Notes under the pieces: generated by a model
Told to the model about the DNA's origin: nothing
Seen by the model: only the letters and a program-made list of their open reading frames with translations
The model's database searches: none
In this document: positions 16,720 to 24,993 of the stretch, piece by piece
Layout of the letters: each line of letters opens with the position of its first letter
Numbering within the stretch: the first letter of the stretch is position 1
Origin: Halomicrobium salinisoli
GTDB lineage: Archaea > Halobacteriota > Halobacteria > Halobacteriales > Haloarculaceae
Assembly: GCF_020405185.1 (NCBI RefSeq)
Contig: NZ_CP084463.1
Location: forward strand, 2,728,001 to 2,792,000
Length of the DNA stretch: 64,000 nt
Reading direction: 5' to 3'
Made by a program: the position numbers and the translations under genes

Positions 16720-16787
16720 TAACGCTCCCTCCCCGACCGGGGGGAATTATTAGGCGGCGCCGAAAACATAGACATTAATAGTTACAA

Positions 16788-18779
16788 ATGAGCTCGCAAA
16801 CAGAACGGAGCGGTATGATTCCGCAGTTCCTCCGTGGACTGGACGTCACCGTCACGATCGCGGCGATCGTGTTCTGGGCGATCGTCCTCGGCTGGGCCTA
16901 CACGCAGACGCTCGGTCGGGTCCAGTACGGGGTGATCTTCGTCGGCGGGATCATGTCGGTGTACGCCCTCGACCAGACCCGACAGGCGATCGAGAACGGC
17001 GACTGGATCGACGGGGCCGTGCTGTTGCCGGCGACGATCGTCCTCATCACCTCGTCGCTGTACTTCGCGCTGAACTTCGAGCTCGTGTACATCCAGCGCC
17101 AGGGGTTCGCGGTGCCCCACGAGTACATGCTCGCGCGGCTGGTCATCGTCTCGCTGCTGTACCTGACCTGGCGCGAGTTCGGGAACCTGTTCCTGGGCGT
17201 CGTCGGCGGGATGATGCTGTACGGCGTGTTCGGCAACCACGCGCCGGGCATCCTCGAACACGCCGGGATGCAGGAGCTGACGCTCCTGCAGGCGCTGGTG
17301 ACCGACCTCTACGGCTTCTACGGGAGCCTCACCCAGCTGACCGCGGCCTGGATCGCGCCGTTCCTGCTGTACGCCGGGCTGCTGTTCGGCTACGGGGCCT
17401 TCGACCTGATCCTGCGGATCGCCATCGTCGCCTCGAAGCACATCAAGTCCGGCGTGGCCCAGACGGCCGTGCTCGCGTCGGCCGTCATCGGCTCGATCAA
17501 CGGCTCCTACACCGCCAACGCCGCGATGACCGGCTCCTTTACCATTCCGACGATGATCGAGAGCGGGATGGCCCGCCACCGGGCCGCGGGCATCGAGTCG
17601 GTGGCGTCGACGTCGGGCCAGGTGCTCCCGCCGGTCATGGGCGCGTCGGCGTTCGTGATGGCCTCGTACCTCGGCGTCACGTACCTCAACATCGTCGTCG
17701 CGGGCCTCGTCCCGGCGGCGATCCTCGTGGCCAGCATCGGCATCGCCGTCCACTACACGGCGCTCAGCGACGCCAGCACGCAGGACATGAAGTTCTCGGC
17801 GTTCTTCGACGAGGTCATGTCGAACCGCCAGAAGGTCTTCGAGGCGATCCGGTTCGGCGTCCCCTTTTTCGTCCTGGTGTACCTGCTGGGCGTCGCCCAG
17901 TACACGGTGATGACGTCCGCGCTGTACACCATCGTGGCCATGGTCATCACCGGGATCTCGATGCCGACGATCCAGCGGGGCCTCGACGACTCCGCGACGG
18001 GCGCGGTCGAGGAGTTCAAGACGCAGTTCTGGAACACGGTCAAGGGCTTTCGCCGCGGGGCGATCATCCTGGCACCGATCGCCATCATCCTGGTGTCGAT
18101 CAACGGCGTGATCAACATCCTGAACGCGACGGGCGTCCCGAACAAGATCGCGCTCCTGCTGATCGACCTGTCCGGCGGCGTCCTGCTCTTTGCGGTCCTG
18201 CTGTCGATGCTCGTCGCGATCCTGATGGGCATCGGGATGCCGACCGTCGCGGCCTACGTCATCGTCGCCATCCTGATCGCGCCGACGCTGATCGCCGACT
18301 TCAACGTGCCGGAGATCGTGGCCCACTACACCGTGTTCTACGCGGCCATCCTGGCCGGCATCACGCCGCCCGTGGCGACCGCTGCGGTGGTGGCCGCGGG
18401 GATCGCCGAGGCGAACTTCTGGCAGACCTGCGGCGCCGCGATCAAGATCGCCGCGCCGCTGTTCGTCCTGCCGATCGCGTTCGTCTACAACCCGGCGCTG
18501 GTGAACATGGATCCCGGGCTCAACACCCTCGGCGCCGGAACGCTGGTCCTCCTCGGCGCCGTCACCATGATCTACGGGCTGAACTACCCCTTCGAGCTCG
18601 CGTTCGGTCCCCGCACCGTACTCCGGACGGTGCTGACCGTCCTCGGCGTGTTCGTGATGGTCTACCCCGGTCGCCTCGTGAAGGTCGCCGGCATCGCCGT
18701 GTTCGCCGCCGTCTTCCTCGCCGAGAAGGTGATGGTCCGCGGGCTCGAACTACCCTTCACCACGGGGGCGAGACAATGA
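16788..18779 (+). CDS. TRAP transporter fused permease (4TM/12TM, TAXI type)
   Basis: The product is 663 residues with about 16-18 predicted membrane helices. The N-terminal region (to about 190) corresponds to the small-subunit part and the remainder to the DctM-like large subunit. The segments AVIGSINGSYTANAAMTGSFTIPTM and GIGMPTVAAYVIVAILIAPTL are the re-entrant-loop signatures of the transport core. It carries out secondary uptake of an organic acid driven by an ion gradient, probably Na+ in a halophile. The next gene starts inside its stop codon (ATGA). The length fits TRAP fused permeases that pair with TAXI proteins. Confidence 0.92.
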   Translation: MSSQTERSGMIPQFLRGLDVTVTIAAIVFWAIVLGWAYTQTLGRVQYGVIFVGGIMSVYALDQTRQAIENGDWIDGAVLLPATIVLITSSLYFALNFELVYIQRQGFAVPHEYMLARLVIVSLLYLTWREFGNLFLGVVGGMMLYGVFGNHAPGILEHAGMQELTLLQALVTDLYGFYGSLTQLTAAWIAPFLLYAGLLFGYGAFDLILRIAIVASKHIKSGVAQTAVLASAVIGSINGSYTANAAMTGSFTIPTMIESGMARHRAAGIESVASTSGQVLPPVMGASAFVMASYLGVTYLNIVVAGLVPAAILVASIGIAVHYTALSDASTQDMKFSAFFDEVMSNRQKVFEAIRFGVPFFVLVYLLGVAQYTVMTSALYTIVAMVITGISMPTIQRGLDDSATGAVEEFKTQFWNTVKGFRRGAIILAPIAIILVSINGVINILNATGVPNKIALLLIDLSGGVLLFAVLLSMLVAILMGIGMPTVAAYVIVAILIAPTLIADFNVPEIVAHYTVFYAAILAGITPPVATAAVVAAGIAEANFWQTCGAAIKIAAPLFVLPIAFVYNPALVNMDPGLNTLGAGTLVLLGAVTMIYGLNYPFELAFGPRTVLRTVLTVLGVFVMVYPGRLVKVAGIAVFAAVFLAEKVMVRGLELPFTTGARQ

Positions 18780-19051
18780 AGACCGACGAGGACGAGACCG
18801 GCGAGCCCGGCACGACGGTGACCTCCGCCGAGGCAGCCGCGGAGGAGCACGTCGACACGGAGGGCGTCGGCAACCTCGGGGACATCCTCCCCGATCCGCT
18901 GAAGCCGCTGTACCGGCCCGTCGAGGACTTCTACGCCTTCCGGGAGACGCACGGCGAGACGTACGTCTCGATCATGGAGGGCATCGTCGCCCTGGCGCTG
19001 ACGGGCGGGTACGTCTGGTGGCTGTTCCTGTTCCTGACGGGCGGCGGCTAG
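18776..19051 (+). CDS. Small single-helix membrane protein coupled to the TRAP permease
   Basis: The product is 91 residues. An acidic N-terminal half is followed by a conserved-looking stretch, DILPDPLKPLYRPVEDFYAFRETHGETYVSI, and one membrane helix at about 66-88 (MEGIVALALTGGYVWWLFLFLTG). It overlaps the fused permease gene by four bases (ATGA), so the two are translated together. It belongs to no family I recognise. The coupling suggests an accessory subunit of the transporter, for stability or regulation. Confidence 0.75.
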   Translation: MKTDEDETGEPGTTVTSAEAAAEEHVDTEGVGNLGDILPDPLKPLYRPVEDFYAFRETHGETYVSIMEGIVALALTGGYVWWLFLFLTGGG

Positions 19052-19070
19052 GCGGGGACCGCCGCCCGCC

Positions 19071-20549
19071 CTACTCGAACCACTCCGCCGCCCGCGCCAC
19101 GTCGTGCGGGATGTGCCCGTCCCCCTCGCTGACGTCGTCGAGGTAATCGCGGAGATCGGACCGGACGGAGGGGTGCGCGCACTCCTCGATTATCAGGTCC
19201 GCCCGCTCGACGGGCGACAGGCCGCGGACGTCGGCGACGCCCTGCTCGGTGACGAACACGTCGACGTCGTGTTCGGTGTGGTCGACGTGGAACGTCATCG
19301 GGACGACCCGGGAGATCTCGCCGTCTTTCAGCATCGACGGGAGCGCGCAGACCGTCACCAGCGAGTTCCGGTTGAAGTCGCCCGAGCCGCCCAGCCCGTT
19401 GATCATCCGCGTCCCGCCGACGTGCGTCGAGTTGACGTTGCCGTAGACGTCGAACTCGATAGCGCTGTTGACGCCGACGACGCCGAACCGGTCGATCAGC
19501 CCGGCGCTGTTCGAGACGTCCGCCGGGCGGAGGACGACGTCCTCGGCGTAGCGCTCGACGTCGGCGAACAGCCGCGCCTGGCCCTCGTCGGTGAGCGCCA
19601 GCGAGGTCGCGCTCGCGCTCTCGAGGCGGCCGGCGTCGAGCATGTCCAGCAGGCCGTCCTGGACGAGTTCGCCGAAGTAGACCACGTCGCGGTCGCCGAA
19701 GTCCATGCCCTTCAGCTCGCCCATCAGCGCGTTGCCCATCGACCCGACGCCGAACTGCAGGTGAACGCTGTCCGCGAACACCGGCGACCGCTCCAGCTCG
19801 GCCGAGAGGAACGCGCCGAAGTTGTCGGCGATGGCCAGGTCGTCATCGGTCGGGTCGCGGAAGGCGTATGTGTCGTCCGGGCGGTCCGACTCGACGACCG
19901 CGACGAGCGTCTCCGGGTCGAACTCGACGTACCCGTCACCGATGCGGTCGCCGGGCCCGTCGAGCGGGATCGGACCGCGGTCAGGCGGCGCACCGGGCCG
20001 GTAGACGTCGTGGAGCAGCCCCAGTTCGAGCGGCTGGCGGCCGTTGACCTCGACGATCAGTTCGTCCGCGGCCGCGACGAACGCGGGCACCTGCCCGATC
20101 GAGGTCGACGGGACGAACCACCCCTCGCCGACGGCGACCGCTTCCACGACGGCCACGTCGGGGTCGACGAACCCGCCGTACTCGACCTCGTCGCCCAGCG
20201 ACGAGACGTGGCGGTCGGTGAACGCGATCCGCCGCTCGTTGGTCGCGGCGCGCGCGACCGCCGAGGACTGGTACGTCGAGCGCCGCGCGACGGCGCCCGA
20301 CTCGACGAGGGCGACGTCGATCTCGTCGCCGACGTTGCCGCTGTGGACGAGCGTCAGCGCGAGGTCCCGGTCGGAGCGAGCGAGCGCCAGCGGCACCAGC
20401 TTCGGGTAGCCGACGCTGCCGAACCCGCTCGTGACGACCGCGGCGTCGGCGTCGATCAGGCCGGCCGCGCTCTCGGCGTCCGTCACCGGGAGGTCGCCGT
20501 GGAGTCGCTCCGCGAGGTCCGCGACGTCGGGCGGGTCCGTCCCGGTCAT
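19071..20549 (-). CDS. Acetyl-CoA hydrolase / CoA-transferase family I protein
   Basis: The product is 492 residues, close to Ach1/AarC-type enzymes. HLQFGVGSMGNALMGEL and the segment GVNSAIEFDVYGNVNSTHVGG..MINGLGGSGDFNRNS are family hallmarks. The Glu in VYFGELVQDGLLDM is the probable CoA-thioester nucleophile. It would exchange CoA between acetyl- or succinyl-CoA and a free acid, or hydrolyse the thioester. It converges with the TRAP operon and diverges from the crotonase gene. As the second CoA-transferase in the island, it may recycle acetate or succinate released in the pathway. Confidence 0.85.
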   Translation of the reverse strand: MTGTDPPDVADLAERLHGDLPVTDAESAAGLIDADAAVVTSGFGSVGYPKLVPLALARSDRDLALTLVHSGNVGDEIDVALVESGAVARRSTYQSSAVARAATNERRIAFTDRHVSSLGDEVEYGGFVDPDVAVVEAVAVGEGWFVPSTSIGQVPAFVAAADELIVEVNGRQPLELGLLHDVYRPGAPPDRGPIPLDGPGDRIGDGYVEFDPETLVAVVESDRPDDTYAFRDPTDDDLAIADNFGAFLSAELERSPVFADSVHLQFGVGSMGNALMGELKGMDFGDRDVVYFGELVQDGLLDMLDAGRLESASATSLALTDEGQARLFADVERYAEDVVLRPADVSNSAGLIDRFGVVGVNSAIEFDVYGNVNSTHVGGTRMINGLGGSGDFNRNSLVTVCALPSMLKDGEISRVVPMTFHVDHTEHDVDVFVTEQGVADVRGLSPVERADLIIEECAHPSVRSDLRDYLDDVSEGDGHIPHDVARAAEWFE

Positions 20550-20741
20550 GGCTCACGCGGCGTCGACGCCGCTCGCGTCGGCGCGTCGGCCCCCCGGTCG
20601 GGATCGGCGCCCCCGGTGGTATCTGTCACGTGCATACGTACCACACTCCGGGCCGGCGCCGTATAGTATGGCCGCCCACCACTACTGCGTCGCCTGCTAC
20701 CGACCACCACGACTAACTGCGTACCGCCCGATTCCACGCGC

Positions 20742-21530
20742 ATGGCCGACTACGAGGACGTCCGGTACGAGGTCTCGGACGGGATCGCGACGATCACGAT
20801 GGACCGCCCGGACGTGTACAACGCGTTCACCCGGGAGACGGTGCTCGAACTCAACGACGCGGTCCGGACCGCCCGCGACGACGACGGCGTGTACGCGGTG
20901 GTCCTGACCGGGGCCGGGGACGGGTTCTGCGCCGGCGCGGACACGACGGAGATGCCCGACTGGGACCGGCAGTCCCCGGAGGAGTACGGCGCCTTCCTCT
21001 GGCTGATCCAGCAACTGGTCGCCAACCTCCGCGGGATGGCGACGCCCTCCATCGCCGCCGTCAACGGGCCGGCGATCGGCGCGGGCTGTGACTTCGCGCT
21101 GGCCTGCGACCTCCGGGTGACGGGGCCGGAGGGGATCATGCGCGAGGGGTTCGTCAACGTCGGCCTCGTGCCGGGCGACGGCGGCGCGTGGCTGCTGCCG
21201 CGGCTGATCGGCGAGTCGAAGGCCCGCGAGTACCTGCTGACCGGCCGCGACATCGACCCCGAGGAGGCCGTCGATATCGGGCTGGCGGTCGAGACGGCGG
21301 ACGACGCCGTCGCCGCCGCGCGCGACCTGGCGATCGAGATCCGGGACAAGCCCGCGACGGCCGTCCGGCGGACGAACGCCCTGGTCGACCCCGAGATGGG
21401 CTTCGACGAGTACTGCCGGCTGGCCGCCGAGTACCAGTGGGAGTGCGTGACCGACCCCGAGCACAAAGAGGCCGTCGCGGCGTTCAACGAGGGCCGGGAG
21501 CCGGCGTTCGACCGGGAGTACGGGGACTGA
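20742..21530 (+). CDS. Enoyl-CoA hydratase/isomerase family protein (PaaG-like)
   Basis: The product is 262 residues and a complete crotonase fold. GDGFCAGADTTEM forms one half of the oxyanion hole and GPAIGAGCDFALACD the other. The two hydratase glutamates are replaced: Asp117 in GAGCD and Phe137 in REGFVNVGLVPG. An Asp in PGDGGAWLLPRL is kept, as in PaaG-type isomerases, so isomerisation or another crotonase reaction is more likely than simple hydration. It is divergent from the CoA-transferase gene and convergent with the acyl-CoA dehydrogenase gene, which suggests a shared beta-oxidation-like step. Confidence 0.87.
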   Translation: MADYEDVRYEVSDGIATITMDRPDVYNAFTRETVLELNDAVRTARDDDGVYAVVLTGAGDGFCAGADTTEMPDWDRQSPEEYGAFLWLIQQLVANLRGMATPSIAAVNGPAIGAGCDFALACDLRVTGPEGIMREGFVNVGLVPGDGGAWLLPRLIGESKAREYLLTGRDIDPEEAVDIGLAVETADDAVAAARDLAIEIRDKPATAVRRTNALVDPEMGFDEYCRLAAEYQWECVTDPEHKEAVAAFNEGREPAFDREYGD

Positions 21531-21587
21531 TCGGCGATCCGGCGCGGGCCGCCGCGCACGCCCGCGTCGGCACCTGCCGCGCGCTCC

Positions 21588-22727
21588 CTACCGCTCCGAG
21601 ACGCCGGGGACGCCGTCCTCTTTGAGCGCCCGTGCGATCGTGTTGCGCTGCATCTCGTCGGTGCCGGCGGCGATGCGGCGGCCGCGGGTCAGCCGGTAGA
21701 GGTACTCCAGCGGGTGGCCGGTCTGGTAGGCGCGCGCCCCGACGACCTGGACCGCCTCGCTGACGACGTCCTCGGCCATCGTCGAGGCGTGGAGCTTGGC
21801 CACGGAGGTCCGGACCCGGTCCGGCGGTTCCTCGTGGCCGCGGGCGCCCGCGGCGGCGCCGTAGATCACGGCGGCCGCCGTCTCGATGTCGCGGTACATC
21901 TCCGCGAACTTCCACTCGATGCCCTGGAAGTCGGCGATGGGCTGGTCGAACTGGACGCGGTCCTCGGCGTAGTCCAGCGCCGTCTCCAGGGCCGCCTCGG
22001 CCCACGCCGTCGAGACGGCCGAGGCGCCCAGTCGCTCCCAGTTGAGCGAGACCAGCTGCTCCTTGAACCCCTCCTCTCCGCGGGTCAGGACGTACTCCGC
22101 CGGGATTGCGACGTCGTCGATGGTGAAGTGGGTCTGGGCGTAGCCCGCCATGTTGGTGTACTCCTCCTCGACCTCGATCCCGGGGTCGTCCAGCGGGAGG
22201 ACGACCGAACCGAGCCCCTCGGGGAACTTCACCCACGTCACCGCGGCGTCCGCGAAGGGGATCCCCCCGACCCACGTCTTCTCGCCGTTCACGACGAGGT
22301 CGCCGCCGTCCTCGGTGACCCGGGTCGTCATCGACCCCACGTCGGACCCGGCTTCGGGCTCCGAGATTGCGATGGAGACGATGCTCTCGCCGGCCGTGAC
22401 GTCGGGCAGGTACGCCTCCTTGACCGCCTCGGAGCCGAAGAGGTCGATGGCGCGCGGGGCGACCATGCTCTGCATGTAGGTGAACCAGCCGGTGTCGGGA
22501 CAGACGCGCCCGACCGCCTCGACCGCCAGCAGGGCCGCCAGGTCCGACATCCCCTGGCCGCCGTACTCCGCCGAGATGGAGGGGCAGTACAGATCGGCCT
22601 CGGCGAGTCGCCGGAGGTTCGCCCGCGGCAGGTCCCCGTGCCAGGTGTACGCGTCGTCGGCGAACTCGGCCGCGACCGACTCGGCGCGCTCGGCGAACTC
22701 GCGCTGGTCCTGATCGAGTAGCTGCAT
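21588..22727 (-). CDS. Acyl-CoA dehydrogenase
   Basis: The product is 379 residues with the full three-domain acyl-CoA dehydrogenase layout. ISEPEAGSDVGSM and NGEKTWVGG are the FAD/substrate signatures, and the C-terminal GTDEMQRNTIAR closes the fold. The residue at the usual catalytic Glu (x-E-G-T) is Ala354, so the base must lie elsewhere, as in isovaleryl-CoA dehydrogenase, or the enzyme works differently. It probably oxidises a short or branched acyl-CoA and passes electrons to ETF. The start at 22727 has a TATA-like catttataga 25-35 bases upstream. Confidence 0.9.
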   Translation of the reverse strand: MQLLDQDQREFAERAESVAAEFADDAYTWHGDLPRANLRRLAEADLYCPSISAEYGGQGMSDLAALLAVEAVGRVCPDTGWFTYMQSMVAPRAIDLFGSEAVKEAYLPDVTAGESIVSIAISEPEAGSDVGSMTTRVTEDGGDLVVNGEKTWVGGIPFADAAVTWVKFPEGLGSVVLPLDDPGIEVEEEYTNMAGYAQTHFTIDDVAIPAEYVLTRGEEGFKEQLVSLNWERLGASAVSTAWAEAALETALDYAEDRVQFDQPIADFQGIEWKFAEMYRDIETAAAVIYGAAAGARGHEEPPDRVRTSVAKLHASTMAEDVVSEAVQVVGARAYQTGHPLEYLYRLTRGRRIAAGTDEMQRNTIARALKEDGVPGVSER

Positions 22728-22750
22728 TGTGCGTTACTTGGTGGCAAGCG

Positions 22751-22760
22751 TCTATAAATG
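22751..22760 (-). promoter_or_regulatory. TATA-like box for the acyl-CoA dehydrogenase gene
   Basis: On the minus strand the stretch reads catttataga and is centred about 28 bases before the ATG at 22727. This predicts a leaderless or very short leader. Confidence 0.5.
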
Positions 22761-22800
22761 TCGCCCAGGCGACGGAGTCGGACGCGCCGCCGGCGGCGGC

Positions 22801-23154
22801 TCAGTCGCGCCTGTAGTCCTCGATCGGCGGCGAGAAGGTGTCGACGATCTCCGTCCGCTCCGCGACGCCGCGGATGCCGTGGCGGACGCCCGGGCCGACG
22901 ACGAAGGAGTCCCCCGCCGTCAGCCGCCGCTCGCGGTCGCCGAACAGCTCGATCTCGCCCTCGATCACGAAGACCGTCTGGCGCGTCTCCTCGTGCTCGT
23001 GCTCGGGGAAGACGGCGCCCGCCTCGACCGCGTAGTGGACGACCATCGCGTCGTCGTCGTAGCAGAGCACGCGCCGCTCGATGCCCTCGTAGGCCCGCTC
23101 GGTGACGACCGGGTCGTCCCACTCGCCGACGGTCAGGTCCGCTGGCGTGTCCAT
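22801..23154 (-). CDS. Cupin-domain protein
   Basis: The product is 117 residues, a single cupin. GAVFPEHEHEETRQTVFVIEGEIEL contains likely metal ligands (two His and a Glu), and VGPGVRHGIRGV is the second motif. It lies between the acyl-CoA dehydrogenase and the hydroxyglutarate oxidase on the same strand. It is a second small cupin in the island and not closely similar to the one at 13766. It may act as an isomerase or ligand sensor, but no reaction can be assigned. Confidence 0.82.
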   Translation of the reverse strand: MDTPADLTVGEWDDPVVTERAYEGIERRVLCYDDDAMVVHYAVEAGAVFPEHEHEETRQTVFVIEGEIELFGDRERRLTAGDSFVVGPGVRHGIRGVAERTEIVDTFSPPIEDYRRD

Positions 23155-23239
23155 AGGTGGCAGAACGCACGCGAGGGGAATAAACGGCGCGTCCGGACTG
23201 GCTCACTCACCGCTCTCGCGGGTCCGAACGCGTCGGCGC

Positions 23240-24439
23240 TCACCGCAGCGCCTCGAGGCGCTCGGCGATGTGGTCCCCGAACGGCAGCGAGGACGTCAGG
23301 CCGGGCGAGACGGCGTTGAGGACGTGGATCGAGTCGTCCGTCGTGACGAACAGGGGATCCTTCACCAGGTCGCCGTCGTCGCTGACCACCTGCGCCCGGA
23401 TGCCCGCGTAGCTTCGCTTCAGGTCCTCCTGCCTCACGTCGGGAACCAGCCGCTGGGAGGCCTCGGTGAACTTCCCCTTGCGGTAGGACTTGCTCAGCTC
23501 CTCGAGGGCGACCGACAGCATCATTCTGGAGGCGAGCAGCTTCCGGAACCCACCGTAGGTGAGGGTGTCGAACAGGTCACTCAGGTCGAACTGCGTGTTC
23601 TCGTAGGCCTCGCGGCCGAACGCCAGGACCGCGTTCGGTCCGATGATGACCTTTCCGTCGGTCCGGCGGGTGTAGTGGACGCCCAGGAAGGGCAGGTCCG
23701 GGTTCGGCGTGGGGTAGATCATCGTCCGGCAGAGGTGGCGCCGCCCCGGCCGCAGCTCGTAGTACTCGCCGCGGAACGGCACGATCTGGTACCCTTCGCC
23801 CACGCCGAGCTGGTGGGCCAGTTCGTCGGCGTGGAGCCCCGCCGCGTTCACGAGGTACGTGGCCTCGAGCGGGCCCTTGTCCGTCTCGATCCGGTAGCCC
23901 GATCCGGTGCGGTGGATCGCCTCGACGGCGTGGCCCGTGTACAGCTCCGCGCCGGCCGCCTGTATCTCGCGGGCCAGCGCGTAGACGTACTGCTGGGCGT
24001 CGACGGACGCGGCCTCCGGCGCGTAGAGGGCCGCCTGCCCGACCGCGTGGGGCTCGTGTTCCCGGATCGCCGGCTGCGAGTCCAGCAGCTCGTACTCGAC
24101 GCCGTTGGCCTCCGCCTGCGCGGCCAGCGCGTCGAGGCGCGCTTCCTCCGCGTCCGTCTTGGCGACGACGAGGACGCCCAGTTCGTCGCAGGGGACGCCG
24201 TGCTCGGCGCAGTACGCCTTCATCCGCCGCGTGCCCTCGGTCGCGAACTCGGCCTTCCGCGACTCCGGCGGGTAGTTGAACCCGGGGTGGAGCACGCCGG
24301 AGTTGCGGCCGCTCTGGTGCGCTGCCAGGTGGTGTTCCTTCTCGAGGACGGCCACGTCGAGGTCGGTCCGTTCCCGCAGGTGCTTCGCGACGGACAGCCC
24401 GACGCACCCGCCCCCGACGACGGCGACGTCGTGATGCAT
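23240..24439 (-). CDS. lhgO: L-2-hydroxyglutarate oxidase-like FAD enzyme
   Basis: The product is 399 residues from the ATG at 24439. The N-terminal FAD motif (VAVVGGGCVGLSVAKHL) and HQSGRNSGVLHPGFNYPPES are typical of LhgO, as are PFRGEYYELRP and GPNAVLAFGREAY. The enzyme oxidises L-2-hydroxyglutarate to 2-oxoglutarate and passes electrons to O2 or the quinone pool. Other 2-hydroxy acids are possible substrates in this DAO-family branch. GTG codons three and nine bases upstream are alternative starts. The TATA-like box at 24471-24478 fits any of them with a short leader. Confidence 0.85.
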   Translation of the reverse strand: MHHDVAVVGGGCVGLSVAKHLRERTDLDVAVLEKEHHLAAHQSGRNSGVLHPGFNYPPESRKAEFATEGTRRMKAYCAEHGVPCDELGVLVVAKTDAEEARLDALAAQAEANGVEYELLDSQPAIREHEPHAVGQAALYAPEAASVDAQQYVYALAREIQAAGAELYTGHAVEAIHRTGSGYRIETDKGPLEATYLVNAAGLHADELAHQLGVGEGYQIVPFRGEYYELRPGRRHLCRTMIYPTPNPDLPFLGVHYTRRTDGKVIIGPNAVLAFGREAYENTQFDLSDLFDTLTYGGFRKLLASRMMLSVALEELSKSYRKGKFTEASQRLVPDVRQEDLKRSYAGIRAQVVSDDGDLVKDPLFVTTDDSIHVLNAVSPGLTSSLPFGDHIAERLEALR

Positions 24440-24470
24440 CACTGTCACGACCGAGTACGGCCGGCCGTCG

Positions 24471-24478
24471 CATATAGG
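24471..24478 (-). promoter_or_regulatory. TATA-like box for the hydroxyglutarate oxidase gene
   Basis: The minus strand reads cacctatatg here, about 30-35 bases before the ATG at 24439. The expected transcription start falls at about 24445-24448. Confidence 0.45.
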
Positions 24479-24932
24479 TGGGGGTCCCCCCGACGGCCGG
24501 CGTCCGCTGGTCGGGGGGTTTCGGTGGCCGTCGCGGTCGCGAACGATCCGGGCCCGTTTATTATAATAATTCTTAGTTTAATCCGGAATGCTAGTATTTC
24601 CTATATTATATTCATTTCGAGCGCGTTCCGACGGTGTGTCGGGGGCCCGTCGACATATTACGGCCGCTCGGGCCAAGAGAGCGTGATATCACAGGTTCTG
24701 GCGCAGCGACTCGGTACAGTCGATCGAGGAGGCCCCTGTCCGATCCGAGTGGAAACTCGGACCCACATATAGGCATCGAGACGTCCATTAACCGACGAAT
24801 AAGGGTATCTGAATCCGGACCCCGAACGCAGGGCGCCGACGGACCGGCTTCGTAAAACTATAGGAAATACAGGATATACTGCTATCTAGTAGTACCACCG
24901 ACAGCGATCCGCTGGCTCCGCCCGAACCCCGT

Positions 24933-24950
24933 CCGATCGAATTCGATCGG
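24933..24950. promoter_or_regulatory. 18-bp perfect palindrome, possible operator
   Basis: The nine bases ccgatcgaa are followed by their exact reverse complement. Flanking ccgaacc (24922-24928) and ggttcgg (24949-24955) extend the symmetry loosely. The site lies directly upstream of a TATA-like actactttg at 24961-24969 for the DUF488 gene. That is where an archaeal activator or a TBP/TFB-blocking repressor would bind. Confidence 0.5.
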
Positions 24951-24993
24951 GTTCGGCCACACTACTTTGACGCTCGAACGCCGAGTCCCGCGT

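Larger units (their letters stand above)
24440..24993. other. Noncoding AT-rich intergenic region with inverted repeats
   Basis: These 554 bases contain AT-rich islands (24556-24620 and 24840-24895) and no convincing gene. A 12-bp sequence, gtatttcctata (24594-24605), recurs as its exact reverse complement at 24859-24870, framing about 277 bases. A perfect 18-bp palindrome lies at 24933-24950. Promoters for the flanking divergent genes are at the two ends. A small noncoding RNA or the remnant of a small mobile element would explain the framed block, but neither is shown. Confidence 0.4.

Noticed and set aside
16782..18326. Long minus-strand frame antisense to the TRAP permease
   Set aside because: Composition is His, Arg and Asp-rich as expected for an antisense shadow; the plus strand encodes a complete membrane transporter.
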